From: an uncultured Pirellulales bacterium | GTDB lineage: Bacteria > Planctomycetota > Planctomycetia > Pirellulales > Thermoguttaceae | Reading direction: 5' to 3' | Length of the DNA: 36,885 bases | Assembly (NCBI GenBank): GCA_938015445.1 | Contig: CALLPE010000035.1 | Span: 1-36,885 of the forward strand | Shown: in pieces, positions 1 to 8,778 of the stretch | Numbering within the stretch: position 1 is the first letter of the stretch | Layout of the letters: the number at the start of each line of letters is the position of its first letter | Program-made: the position numbers and the translations under genes | Notes under the pieces: model-generated | Databases searched by the model: none | What the model was told of the DNA's origin: nothing | Seen by the model: the letters and a program-made list of their open reading frames with translations, nothing else

Positions 1-75
1 GGGGATTGGTTGCGTTGTTATGCTAGCTCCGGTCGTTGGCTCGAACTGCCACCCACTCGCACCAAGGACCCGCCA

Positions 76-1503
76 ATGCGCATCCAAGTCACCCAGCCGT
101 TGTTCGCCTGGGACGAACTGGAAGACAGCCCCACCCTCAAGACCATCAAGCAACTGCGGGAGGTCATTGCCGATGGGGACCTTTTGGATTCCCTCCAGGC
201 GGCTCGGGGCAGAGGACGCGACGACGTTCCCGTGCGTGTGGCCTGGGGCGTGCTGGTGCTGAGCGTGGCCCTGCGTCATCCCTCGATCGAGGCCTGCCTG
301 GGCGAACTGCGACGCAACGAGTCGCTGCGGAGGTTGATCGGCATCGAGTCGGAGGAGGCGGTGCCGCGGAAGTGGAACCTGTCGCGGTTTTTGGACCGCC
401 TGGGGCAAGAGCCGCACCTTTCGCGTTTGCATGGGATATTTGACACGATGATCCAGCGGCTGGGGTCGGTGGTGCCGGACCTGGGCCGCCACACGGCGGG
501 CGATGCGACGAGTCTGAACGCCCGTCGCAAGCCGAGCAGCCAGGCGGAGGCGGAACGGCGCCAGGGGCTTCCTCAAGCCAGCGGCGGGCGGAAGGAGTAC
601 ACCGACGAGGCGGGCCGAGTGACGAGAGTGGTGGAGTGGTTCGGCTTCAAGCTGCACCTGTTGGTCGATGTGCGGCACGAGGTGTCGTTGGCCTACCAGA
701 TAACCGACACCAAGGCAGGCGACGGCGAGACGCTGCCGGCGTTGCTCTGCGAGGCGCAGGGCAACTTGCCGCCGGGCCGGATCGAGACCTTGGCCTACGA
801 CAAGGCGGCCGACACCAACGACGTGCATGCGTTGCTTACCAGGCACCGCATCAAAGCAGTGATCCAGAACCGCTCGTTGTGGAAGGACCAGCAGGAAGCG
901 ATGCTTCCCGGGCACGACGGCAACTCGAACATCGTGTACGACGAGGCGGGGACGGTGCATTGCTACGACCGCGTCAGTCAGCCGATGGTGCGTCACCGGA
1001 TGGCGTACATCGGCTACGAGCCATCGCGGCAGACGCTCAAGTACCGCTGCCCGGCGAAGCACGAGGGGTGGGAGTGCCCGATGTCGGCTATCTGCAACGC
1101 GGGGAAGCGGTATGGGCTGACGGTGCGTGTGCCGCGGGAGATCGACCTGCGTCGCTTCCCGCCCGTGCCACGGGCCACCAAAAAGTTCGAGCGGTTGTAC
1201 AAGGGCCGCACGGCGGTGGAACGGGTGATAGGACGGCTGAAGATTTTCTGGGGGGCCGACGACGGGAACCTGACGGGCAGCCGCCGGTTTTTTGCCTTGC
1301 TGGGGGTGATCCTGGTGGTGCATGCGGCGTTTGCCACTTTGCTGGCCATGGCCCCGCGATGGGAAGGGACTTTGGGGCAGACGAAACTCACACCTATCGC
1401 CCAGGCCTTGTATGGGCGGGTGAAGGCTAAGGTTCCGCGTCCGCGTCGGAAGAAACGGCTGAGGAGGCGTGAAAAACAGCTTCGTCTGCGGTTGGTGGGC
1501 TAA
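76..1503 (+). CDS. DDE transposase of an insertion sequence (IS1182/IS4-like)
   Basis: A 475-residue transposase that would cut and join the ends of its own insertion sequence. The likely catalytic triad is D143 (in GDATSLN), D242 (in AYDKAAD) and E382 (in TAVERVIGRLK). The C-terminal YKGRTAVER...GRLK pattern is typical of the DDE fold of IS1182/IS4-type enzymes. A cysteine-containing segment (CPAKHEGWECPMSAIC) lies before the last catalytic residue. The ATG at 76 is chosen because AAGGA at 64-68 gives a good ribosome binding site; an in-frame TTG at 10 has none. The frame is intact, so the copy may be active, but its left end may lie outside the window. The exact IS family is uncertain because no terminal repeats could be fixed. 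Confidence 0.85.
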   Translation: MRIQVTQPLFAWDELEDSPTLKTIKQLREVIADGDLLDSLQAARGRGRDDVPVRVAWGVLVLSVALRHPSIEACLGELRRNESLRRLIGIESEEAVPRKWNLSRFLDRLGQEPHLSRLHGIFDTMIQRLGSVVPDLGRHTAGDATSLNARRKPSSQAEAERRQGLPQASGGRKEYTDEAGRVTRVVEWFGFKLHLLVDVRHEVSLAYQITDTKAGDGETLPALLCEAQGNLPPGRIETLAYDKAADTNDVHALLTRHRIKAVIQNRSLWKDQQEAMLPGHDGNSNIVYDEAGTVHCYDRVSQPMVRHRMAYIGYEPSRQTLKYRCPAKHEGWECPMSAICNAGKRYGLTVRVPREIDLRRFPPVPRATKKFERLYKGRTAVERVIGRLKIFWGADDGNLTGSRRFFALLGVILVVHAAFATLLAMAPRWEGTLGQTKLTPIAQALYGRVKAKVPRPRRKKRLRRREKQLRLRLVG

Positions 1504-1816
1504 ACACCGCCGTGGAGAAAGCCACTTTGTCGCGGCGGTGGATGGGCTCCAGACAGGGTTAGGGCGTGGCGGCGAGGCCGTGGGGCAAGTCCAGCGACAG
1601 GGGGCGGCCCGCGGCCGTTGGCTGCGGCCGCAGGCCAGACGTGGGGCAATTCTGGAGGCGTGCCTGGCTCTAGAGGCACGACCGGGGTCGTCTTACCTCC
1701 GACGGCTGGAGGAAAGTTGGTCCCTCCCTTGCTACGCAACTTCTACCCCTTTGCCTCCCTCGCCTGCTTCCACCTGCAACGCAACCGGCTCGGTGCAGGG
1801 CAAGCACCAACCGCGC

Positions 1817-1850
1817 AAAAAATTGCCCGCCGGTTTGCGTTCCGGCGGGC
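1817..1850 (-). terminator. Rho-independent terminator-like hairpin (minus strand)
   Basis: A perfect 9-bp stem, GCCCGCCGG at 1825-1833 with CCGGCGGGC at 1842-1850, and an 8-base loop. It is flanked at 1817-1822 by an A-run that reads as a U-run on the minus strand. It could end transcription arriving from the lipoprotein gene that stops at 2197, although about 350 bases lie between. Confidence 0.55.
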
Positions 1851-1999
1851 ACACGCTGCGCGCCCGAGACAGCGCCCTGTAATGTCTTGCGGCAATTTGC
1901 CAGTTGTGTGGTTAAGGTCAGCTACTGGGGGCTGCCACCGCCATGTGTGTCGCTTTCGCAGCTACTAAGTTCGACACACGGGTATTGGCAACTTTTCCT

Positions 2000-2097
2000 G
2001 TTGGCAATTACCCCGTCATTGCGCAAATTACACCCGTAGGCGTTGCGCTGAGCGCAGGGGGTCGTTGGCAAATTACCCCGTCATTTGTCAAATTACA
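2000..2097. repeat. Imperfect direct repeat, two copies of about 33 bp
   Basis: Copy one is 2000-2032 and copy two is 2064-2097. Both begin GTTGGCAA, contain ATTACCCCGTCATT and end CAAATTACA. They are separated by about 31 bases holding a small GCGCTGAGCGC inverted repeat. Only two copies are seen and no function can be assigned. Confidence 0.6.
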
Positions 2098-2196
2098 TCG
2101 TAAGCACCTTAAACTTCTGATGCTCGGACGAACTTGGCAGCCCCGAAGAACTCCAGAAGCGCGAAGAACGCCAGTACGTTTTCCGGGGGCAGGCCA

Positions 2197-3138
2197 CTAG
2201 CGCCGGGGGTTATCGGCTGGGCGGCTTCGGTCGGCTGTCTGGCGGGCGGCTACTTCTACGTCGCTGAGCACCCGCTCTTCTACTGAAATCAACCGGGGCG
2301 AATATTCTCCACGCGCCGCCGCATCGGGCGAATAATAGCCGGGTGTGACGGTAAGCCCATAGTTATCTGGCCCTGTTCGCACGGTCTTGCCACCCGGGGC
2401 CGTAGCGGTGCGGGGAATCTTACCAGCGGAGACATTTGGTGGCGCGGCGTTGGCGGAACGCGGCGCACTGGGTCGGGCAGCAGGCGGCCCGGCTGTTGTA
2501 CCGGCTATTGTGGTGGGTCTTGCTATTGTCGGAGTTTGCTTGCCACCACCGGACGGCGCGGCACTGTGGGGCATCGATTGCGAGGCGTTCGTCTTTGCGA
2601 TTGCGTCCAATCTGCCTGCTTGGCCACATTGTTGACAGCCGCTGTTGAACTGGGACTGAACGGCTGGATAAGCGACATCATCACACTCGTTACCAACGCA
2701 TCCGCGCACATGGACGCCGGTGAAGTTGCCGCAGCGGTCGCATGGGTCGCAGCAGTCGGGCGGATCGTTCCACCAATCGCCCCAGTACACTTCGCCGCAG
2801 CTACGTCCCCAATAGCAGTTGCGTGTCAGCAGGCGGTAAAGCCAGCGCAAGGGCCCGCCGCGGCAGAAGCCAGGCCGACAATCCGCATCGCACTGATCCC
2901 AACCCTGGCCGCAATCCGGGGCACGCCAGCCGGCTGGTAAGGGCCGACGCGATAGTGCCAAGCCGCACCCGCTAGAGGAATCGTCCTCCGGCGCCCAACC
3001 GCACCCATCCGCGCAGTGCTGCGGATTGCAGAAACCCGGTGGGCACAGACCGTCGGGCGTCCCGCAAAGCAATCGACAACCCGGAGCGGCGCCAAGTACC
3101 GCGCACAGCAGTGCCAGCGAAAGAACGCTTTTCGTCAT
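2197..3138 (-). CDS. Cysteine-rich lipoprotein, putative envelope protein
   Basis: A 313-residue exported protein of no family I can name. Residues 1-20 form a lipoprotein-like signal peptide ending AAPGC, so C21 would be the lipidated residue. There are 22 cysteines in all; 21 lie in residues 21-171, often in Gly/Asp/Trp-rich CxxC or CC contexts such as DCCDPCDRC. The last 140 residues have none and are rich in Pro, Ala, Thr and Ser, like a flexible tail. An in-frame ATG lies farther upstream (3369), but 3138 is chosen because it puts the signal peptide at the N-terminus. Planctomycetes are known for Cys-rich envelope proteins, so a disulfide-bonded or metal-binding surface protein is plausible, as inference only. 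It is divergent from the HtrA gene. Confidence 0.7.
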   Translation of the reverse strand: MTKSVLSLALLCAVLGAAPGCRLLCGTPDGLCPPGFCNPQHCADGCGWAPEDDSSSGCGLALSRRPLPAGWRAPDCGQGWDQCDADCRPGFCRGGPLRWLYRLLTRNCYWGRSCGEVYWGDWWNDPPDCCDPCDRCGNFTGVHVRGCVGNECDDVAYPAVQSQFNSGCQQCGQAGRLDAIAKTNASQSMPHSAAPSGGGKQTPTIARPTTIAGTTAGPPAARPSAPRSANAAPPNVSAGKIPRTATAPGGKTVRTGPDNYGLTVTPGYYSPDAAARGEYSPRLISVEERVLSDVEVAARQTADRSRPADNPRR

Positions 3139-3653
3139 GGCCGGCCCTTTGCCTACTGGCAACAGATAACATCGCAGTGAAGTTATCGGCACAAGGGCCG
3201 GCAAAATCGAGAGAATCGTTATATTCGCGCAGACCGCTATGCTGCCCCTGTTTTGCTCATTCGGCGCAGATTGTGCAGTCTGTTTTGCAGTAGGTGCAAG
3301 CCTGCTGTGCTGGTTGGATTGGCCATTCGAGTCGCGTTTCACATCGACCCGACAAGCTGGCTCGTGCATTGGCTGCGTGGTAGTTGACCGACAGTTTGGG
3401 TATAGTAGTGCTGAGAGTAGTGCTGAGATTAACCTGAGGGTGTCGTGGAATTGAAGCGTCGTAACTGCTTGTTTCTAATAGAATTCCACCAGGGCTGACG
3501 GTTGTGCCCATGTAGGCAGGCTGAAAACATCAGAACTAGGAAAACTGCTGAGTGTAATTCCAGGATACCCTCGCTCTACTTGAAAGCACTCACGCTTTGT
3601 AACGCAAGCGAGTTTTGTTGGAAGTATTGAAGCAGGTACTAGTAGGGCAGTAG
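3139..3653. other. Divergent intergenic region between lipoprotein and HtrA genes
   Basis: About 515 bases with no gene. It must hold the start signals of both divergent neighbours. It contains a perfect 12-bp tandem duplication AGTAGTGCTGAG (3404-3415 and 3416-3427) and a candidate promoter at 3451-3479. A 16-base word, TAGTGCTGAGATTAAC (3418-3433), recurs inverted at 31346-31361. Confidence 0.5.
3451..3479 (+). promoter_or_regulatory. Candidate sigma-70-type promoter for the HtrA gene
   Basis: TTGAAG at 3451-3456 and TCTAAT at 3474-3479 are separated by exactly 17 bases, matching the housekeeping consensus at 4/6 and 5/6. It would give a leader of about 165 bases before the ATG at 3654. 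This is sequence resemblance only. Confidence 0.35.
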
Positions 3654-4820
3654 ATGGCCACGGGATACCCGTACGATGCACCTCCGTTGCGACCGCCGCG
3701 ACATCCGGCAGTCGCCTCTGTGTTGTTATGGCTGCTTTCGGCGATGCTGGCGCTGTTGCTGGTTTTGGTGTTGGCCTGGCACGGGTGCGCTCGGCGCGAA
3801 CCGGTTGCGGACATCGAGGCTGAACCCCGCCCCATCACCCCTCGCGGCGATCTTTCGGAAGATGAAAAATCGACCATTGCCATCTTTCGCGAGGCAGCGC
3901 CCTCGGTGGTCAACATCACCACCATGGCCGTCCGGCGCGACATCTTCAGCATGAACATCTTTCAAATCCCCAAAGGCAGCGGATCCGGCTTCGTTTGGGA
4001 TAAGCGCGGGCACGTGGTCACCAATTTCCACGTCATTCAGGGCGCCGACAGCGCTCAGGTCACCTTCGCCGATCGGTCCACCTATCGCGCTCGAGTCGTA
4101 GGAGTTTACCCCGATAAAGACTTGGCAGTGCTGAAAATCGACGCGCCGGCCGAGCGGCTTAAACCAATCATGGTCGGCAGCTCCACCGACCTTCAGGTGG
4201 GACAGAAGGTGTTTGCCATCGGCAATCCGTTTGGGTTGGATCACACGCTGACTACCGGCGTAATCAGCGCACTAGGGCGAGAGATACAGTCGGTGACGGG
4301 CCGTCCGATCAAGGATGTCATTCAGACCGATGCGGCCATAAACCCTGGCAACTCAGGCGGCCCGCTGCTGGATAGCGCCGGGCGACTGATCGGCATGAAT
4401 ACGGCGATTGTCAGCCCGGCAGGTGTGTCGGCAGGAATAGGGTTCGCTATTCCCGTCGACGAGATCAACCGGCTGACGCCGCAGTTGATTCGGCACGGCA
4501 AGGTGATACGGCCCGGCTTGGGAGTCCAGATAGCGCACGATCGGATTTCACGCCAGCTTGGCTTGGAGGGGGTGCTGATTCTGGGCGTGCAACCCGACAG
4601 CCCCGCAGCCAAGGCCGGACTGCGCGGCACGCGGCGCGATACCGATGGCGATGTAATAATCGGCGACGTTATCGTGGGGATCAACCAGCGTAAAATCCGT
4701 TCGGTGCGCGAGCTTCTCGACGCCCTGGCCGATTACCAGATGGGGGATACCGTAACCGTGCGCGTGCTGCGGGGCGAAGAACTGCTGGAGTTTCGAGTCC
4801 CGCTGGAAAACATCGAATAG
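3654..4820 (+). CDS. HtrA/Deg-type serine protease with one PDZ domain
   Basis: A 388-residue membrane-anchored periplasmic protease that degrades or senses misfolded envelope proteins. A short cytosolic Pro-rich segment is followed by one transmembrane helix at about 20-42. The trypsin-like domain spans about 75-275 with the triad H126 (TNFHVIQG), D156 (DKDLAVL) and S234 (GNSGGPL). One PDZ domain follows at about 285-385, including the GVQPDSPAAKAGL segment. One TM anchor plus one PDZ resembles DegS/HtrA-like proteins rather than soluble DegP, which has two PDZ domains. It stands alone, convergent with the DUF4139 gene. Confidence 0.93.
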   Translation: MATGYPYDAPPLRPPRHPAVASVLLWLLSAMLALLLVLVLAWHGCARREPVADIEAEPRPITPRGDLSEDEKSTIAIFREAAPSVVNITTMAVRRDIFSMNIFQIPKGSGSGFVWDKRGHVVTNFHVIQGADSAQVTFADRSTYRARVVGVYPDKDLAVLKIDAPAERLKPIMVGSSTDLQVGQKVFAIGNPFGLDHTLTTGVISALGREIQSVTGRPIKDVIQTDAAINPGNSGGPLLDSAGRLIGMNTAIVSPAGVSAGIGFAIPVDEINRLTPQLIRHGKVIRPGLGVQIAHDRISRQLGLEGVLILGVQPDSPAAKAGLRGTRRDTDGDVIIGDVIVGINQRKIRSVRELLDALADYQMGDTVTVRVLRGEELLEFRVPLENIE

Positions 4821-4846
4821 CACGTGCCCAGTGGCAGCTGCAACAC

Positions 4847-4888
4847 AAAAAAGCCGGCCCGATCGAACGCTTGCTCAACCGGGCCGGC
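4847..4888 (-). terminator. Rho-independent terminator (minus strand)
   Basis: A perfect 9-bp stem, GCCGGCCCG at 4853-4861 with CGGGCCGGC at 4880-4888, and an 18-base loop. It is bordered by six A residues at 4847-4852, which give U6 on the minus strand. It lies 34 bases beyond the stop of the 4922-7069 gene and would end that transcript. The A-rich side may also help terminate the convergent protease transcript. Confidence 0.75.
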
Positions 4889-4921
4889 GCCGCTAGGTGG
4901 TCGCCGCCATGGGCGAATGCT

Positions 4922-7069
4922 TTATTCCAGATTCAATCCCATCAGGTACTCATCCAGTGCTTTGCGTGCCCCGGCCTCTTTGTCCACAAGCGCGGCGATT
5001 TGGCTGCGAGTTTTCTTGATTTCCGCCTCGTGGGCGGCGAAATCGTTCACGTACGATTTATACAGGTCGCTATTGCGGTCGAGCTGGGCCATGTTCTGGC
5101 GGATGCGGGCCTGATCCTGCTCGATCTCCCGGATGCGCATCTCCAGCCGCTGCCGTTCGGCTGCTAACAGTGCCAGCTCATGCTTGCGCTTGATTACTTC
5201 CTGTAGCGCCGCTTTGACCTTGTCGCTAACGGCAGTCGAGCTAATGTAGATGCGGATCGAATTGTCGTCCATGCTGAAAACGGCAATCTGCTGGCTTTCG
5301 ATCCGCTCTTCCTGCACGACCAGCTTCGCCGGCTCGCCCGGCTTGGCCTCTACCGCAAAACGATACATATCGCGGGTTTTTTCGGCCGGCTCTTTGGGGC
5401 TTACCAACTTCCAGTTGGGATCGAGCGGCTGCTCGATCAGCACCGTTTTCGTCCGCCGTCCAGAGTTCTTCACGGTGTACTCTTGCGCCCGGGTGAACTT
5501 GCGCATCGCATGTAGTACACCCTTGACGATCTTCACGCTGACCAGTTGTTCAGGCTCGCTCTTGGCAAGCGGGGCGACCTCGGTTTCCAAGTCCAGCGCA
5601 TAGCTGAGCAGCCGTGTGCTTTTGGGCGGCAGGTCCTCGATCTTGGCGTCGCCGGCGTAAACATTGCCGTCGAACACGGTGATCGGCCCTTGCATCAGAT
5701 GGACGTTGGTGCTGTTAGTGAACCTCAAGCCCGCCAGCGGATGCTTGGGCTGCACGCGTGGGTTGTAGATCGAAACCCGCGCGGCCTGCACTTCTTCGTT
5801 GACGATAGGCAACATCGCCGACTGCTGCCGCGGCAGCGTTACCGGGGTGTTGATCTCGTATTGGAAGAAGTTGCCTACGTCGCGGGCCTGCGCCACCGAC
5901 TGCACACCGCGGCGGATGTCTATGTCGCCCTCGGCTTCCATCAGCGCCTTTCCGTCGGCGGGTCGATCCAAGCGTCCGTCCGCATCCGCCTTAAATGCCT
6001 TCTCGCCTTCACGCCGCTGCAAAGCCAATGCGCTGGGCGGGGCCCCCGCCCGCCCCGCCAACTGGCGGGCCTCTTCGCGCCTGGCCAGGAATTCGGCGTC
6101 TCGGGCGGCCAAGTCTTGTCCGTATGTCTGCGGCCGCAGCGAAGCGAACAGTTCTAATTTTTCCTCAGGCCGCGGGACATACAGCGGCTGATACAGGTCC
6201 ATGATGAACGAAATCGGCCGACCGCTGACTAGGGTCAGCGACACGTCGGTCCAATCGTTCTCGGTGGTGTTTTCCACGATCGCCCAGCCTTGCAGCAGCG
6301 GGGCCTTTTTCTCGTCGCCGGGAAGCACCAGCCGGTAAGTGGTCTTCCAGACAGGTGTTTCGTGGATGTAACCGATCTGCACGTTGCGTTTGCCTTTGCC
6401 CAGAAAGCTGACCGACACCGCCTTCTTGTCGGTAGCCAGGGCCGAGGCCAGCGTGGCCAGTGCCTTGTTCAGCTCGGCGTTGAGCTGCGGATTGGTCAGT
6501 TGGATGCGGCTGACGGTGTCCAGCGGTATGGAGCGCAGCCCTTCATCGGTTACCAGATTGAGCATGTAGATGTCGATGAACTCGTTCTCGCCCACTTTCT
6601 TGCGCCGGGTTTCCACGCCCAGAATCACACCGGTGATTTTGGAAGGAGCCTCGATTTCCACCTTTTCGCCACGGACCTGGTCGAGCAGTTGCGCCAGCGT
6701 CGGCTTGGTCGTCAAATCGATGACGAACGATTTAAGGGTCTTGGTGATCGGGTCTTTCGAGCCGTAGGTGACGGTGGAAACAGTGCCGCCGTCGAAGTCC
6801 ATCACGACCATGCTTTTCAGCAAGTCGTTGATGTCGCGGACGTTGAATCGCATTTCCACCTTCGCGTCACCCTCGACCTGACCGAAATGCTGGAAAAACC
6901 CAACCCCAGAACTAAACATTACCACTCGCTTCAGCGGTAGCGGGAACTTGCCGTCTTCGCCGGGCCAGGCGGCGACGGTTGCCGCCGTCACGCTTGCCAC
7001 CACGAAGGCACACAGCAGCAGTTGCGGCCACCGGGCAAACAATCGGACAAACAGTAGCGATCTGCTCAT
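4922..7069 (-). CDS. Secreted DUF4139-type protein with C-terminal coiled coil
   Basis: A 715-residue exported protein of unknown biochemical role. An N-terminal signal or anchor lies at about 15-34. A beta-rich N-terminal region with VVMFSSGVGFFQHFG follows at about 49-63. A DUF4139-like segment follows, with VWKTTYRLVLPG at 240-251 and WAIVENTTENDWTDVSLTLVSG at 262-283. Residues 320-365 are charged and low-complexity. The last ~95 residues are strongly heptad-like and rich in Glu, Arg, Lys and Leu, predicting a long coiled coil. DUF4139 proteins are often called mucoidy-inhibitor-like, but their function is not settled. AGGAGG at 7077-7082 lies 7 bases before the ATG and fixes the start. 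A strong terminator follows. Confidence 0.8.
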   Translation of the reverse strand: MSRSLLFVRLFARWPQLLLCAFVVASVTAATVAAWPGEDGKFPLPLKRVVMFSSGVGFFQHFGQVEGDAKVEMRFNVRDINDLLKSMVVMDFDGGTVSTVTYGSKDPITKTLKSFVIDLTTKPTLAQLLDQVRGEKVEIEAPSKITGVILGVETRRKKVGENEFIDIYMLNLVTDEGLRSIPLDTVSRIQLTNPQLNAELNKALATLASALATDKKAVSVSFLGKGKRNVQIGYIHETPVWKTTYRLVLPGDEKKAPLLQGWAIVENTTENDWTDVSLTLVSGRPISFIMDLYQPLYVPRPEEKLELFASLRPQTYGQDLAARDAEFLARREEARQLAGRAGAPPSALALQRREGEKAFKADADGRLDRPADGKALMEAEGDIDIRRGVQSVAQARDVGNFFQYEINTPVTLPRQQSAMLPIVNEEVQAARVSIYNPRVQPKHPLAGLRFTNSTNVHLMQGPITVFDGNVYAGDAKIEDLPPKSTRLLSYALDLETEVAPLAKSEPEQLVSVKIVKGVLHAMRKFTRAQEYTVKNSGRRTKTVLIEQPLDPNWKLVSPKEPAEKTRDMYRFAVEAKPGEPAKLVVQEERIESQQIAVFSMDDNSIRIYISSTAVSDKVKAALQEVIKRKHELALLAAERQRLEMRIREIEQDQARIRQNMAQLDRNSDLYKSYVNDFAAHEAEIKKTRSQIAALVDKEAGARKALDEYLMGLNLE

Positions 7070-7082
7070 CAGACAACCTCCT

Positions 7083-7621
7083 AACTTAGAAAATTACGTT
7101 TAAGAAAAGCGTGCTTAACTTATCCGCTGACAATGACTTGCCATGGGCTTTACGGATGTCGCTCATCGGCAGAACTTGCCCAGACGCAGTTATTCGGTCA
7201 CTAGTACAAGACGTATTGGGGCGGCTGATAGTTCCCCTCAGCGGGTCAAAATGTATATGAGTTGTCGCCTTGCAGCGGCGCGGTGGGCAGGAAGGACGTG
7301 CTAATGGGGCTACTGCGACAGGTCTGCCTCCCCTCCCCACGAGCGGCACATCAACCCCTGCAAAGTCGTCTACCAAAGAAAATCTTGCGTGCAAAAAAAT
7401 CCGCCGACCAATAAATGTTGTGCCCAAATAAATGGCGCGTTCAAACAAAACCTGTGCCAAAATATACGTCGCGGAGTACGTAATTACCCGACAGCCGTGG
7501 ATCGGGAAACTGACGCAGGTGTTTTACAAACACAGCCGAGTGTTGGCCCCAGCGAAAGCAACGGCCATCAGCAGTAAGTAGCCCGTTAAGAATGGGACGT
7601 AGGCAGTAGGCTCTGGCAGCT
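7083..7621. other. Non-coding interval
   Basis: About 540 bases between two minus-strand genes. I find no convincing gene, RNA or hairpin terminator. A 124-codon minus-strand frame at 7086-7460 has no domain, signal peptide or ribosome binding site that I can support. Confidence 0.5.
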
Positions 7622-8767
7622 TTATTTTGCTTTGGATTTTAAAGCGTCGGATTTTTGAGTTTCGGATTTTTGGGCTTCGGACTTTTGAGCTTCGGATTGT
7701 TTGGCTTCGCATTGAATAGCTTCAGACTGGTCGGCTCCGGATTGGTGAGCTTCGGATTGCCCCTGCGCCTCATCTTCGTGAACGAGCTGGGCCAATTCGC
7801 GTCGGGAAGAGAAGTAATAACCGAGCCCTCCGGCGGCGATCGTCAGCGCTATAAAACGCGACGCCAGTGCCACGACTAGTCCCTGGCTGCGGTCTCCCAG
7901 GTCGAAAACTGCTTTGTACAAGAAGTTGAGCACGAACTCCAGCGGCCCTGCCACCAGTGGAATTACGCCCATCGATTCGGCCAGCGGCAGCACGACGAAC
8001 ATGCTGGGCAACGACAGCCGGCCGACGTTCTCCCGGTAGATGCCCAGCGTAAGCAGGTACACGGCAAGCACCATAAAAGTCTGACAGACGAAGCTGATGG
8101 CCATAGCCAGGGCTAGCGTGCCGGGACGGTTACGGTACATCAGCACTGCCTCAACCAACCGTTCCACCGGCCGGCCCACATACGGCAAGCGGCCCAGGCT
8201 GCCCGTCAGGCGGCTACTGCTCGGGCCAGGCAGGAAAAGGCATGCAAAGGCGGCCGTGAAGGCCGACGTTATAACTATGGCGGTAATGCAGATCGACCGG
8301 ATCAGCGCCGACTGATGGGCGTAAAGGCCGGTCAACACTATTGCCGCACTGGCTACTACAAAAAGAATATAAAGCCCCAGCACGCGGTCCAACATCACAC
8401 TAGCCAGCGCGCGGGCACGCCGCTTGTACTGGTGGCCGAGCATCAGCGCTTTGACCAGGTCGCCGCCGACTACTCCCAACGGGGCGTGATTGAAGAAATA
8501 GCCCAGAAAACCCAGCCGCAGGGCGCCGCGGAGCGAAACGGGTATCTCTACGGCCCTGGCAAGCAGCCACCAACGCACGAACGTGCTTATCACCGCCATT
8601 GCAGTACAGCAGCCGGCGCCGATCAGCCGCACCCAATCGAAGCGGGCGTCGCGGAATTGCTGGGCCAGATAGGCGAAGGCATCTTGCCGGCAGGCCGCCG
8701 CGATCAGGTAACCGAGAATCGCGGCTGAAAGGCCCAGCTTTATCAACGGGCTGATGTACTTCTTCAA
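7622..8767 (-). CDS. Flippase-like / lysylphosphatidylglycerol synthase TM-domain protein
   Basis: A 381-residue polytopic membrane protein of the LPG-synthase transmembrane/flippase-like superfamily (UPF0104/AglD type), probably acting in lipid or lipid-linked sugar handling. About eight hydrophobic segments are visible. The family hallmark GVVGGDLVKALML follows NHAPL at about 93-110, and a second conserved stretch LPLAESMGVIPLVAGPLEF lies at about 258-276. The start is TTG at 8767, supported by GGAG at 8775-8778 seven bases upstream; no in-frame ATG is near. The final ~45 residues are a hydrophilic run of five-residue SEAQK-like units encoded by a 15-bp tandem repeat, which is not expected in this family and looks like a late addition. 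Confidence 0.82.
   Translation of the reverse strand: MKKYISPLIKLGLSAAILGYLIAAACRQDAFAYLAQQFRDARFDWVRLIGAGCCTAMAVISTFVRWWLLARAVEIPVSLRGALRLGFLGYFFNHAPLGVVGGDLVKALMLGHQYKRRARALASVMLDRVLGLYILFVVASAAIVLTGLYAHQSALIRSICITAIVITSAFTAAFACLFLPGPSSSRLTGSLGRLPYVGRPVERLVEAVLMYRNRPGTLALAMAISFVCQTFMVLAVYLLTLGIYRENVGRLSLPSMFVVLPLAESMGVIPLVAGPLEFVLNFLYKAVFDLGDRSQGLVVALASRFIALTIAAGGLGYYFSSRRELAQLVHEDEAQGQSEAHQSGADQSEAIQCEAKQSEAQKSEAQKSETQKSDALKSKAK
7636..7755. repeat. 15-bp tandem repeat array inside the flippase-like gene
   Basis: Eight consecutive degenerate 15-bp units, consensus GATTTTTGAGCTTCG on the plus strand, with the repeating TCGG ending at 7650, 7665, 7680, 7695, 7740 and 7755 and degenerate at 7710 and 7725. 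Because 15 is a multiple of three, it encodes five-residue repeats on the minus strand without breaking the frame. Units nearest the stop codon are the most alike. Confidence 0.85.
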
Positions 8768-8778
8768 TGTACGACTCC

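Larger units (their letters stand above)
1504..2196. other. Non-coding tract after the transposase
   Basis: No convincing gene in about 690 bases. The first 250 bases are very GC-rich and full of short palindromes, and may be the end of the insertion sequence. The second part is AT-richer, with a minus-strand terminator-like hairpin (1817-1850) and an imperfect direct repeat (2000-2097), listed separately. Predicted frames here have no recognisable protein features. Confidence 0.5.

Noticed and set aside
1825..1850. Plus-strand terminator for the transposase
   Set aside because: There is no T-run after the hairpin on the plus strand; the A-run before it points to the minus strand.
3384..3406. 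TTGACC...TATAGT as a promoter
   Set aside because: The spacing is only 11 bases, too short for a sigma-70 promoter; 3451-3479 fits better.
7086..7460. 124-codon minus-strand frame between two minus-strand genes
   Set aside because: No ribosome binding site, domain or signal peptide; kept as non-coding.
7636..7755. CRISPR-like array
   Set aside because: Units are contiguous 15-bp repeats with no spacers and lie within a coding frame.
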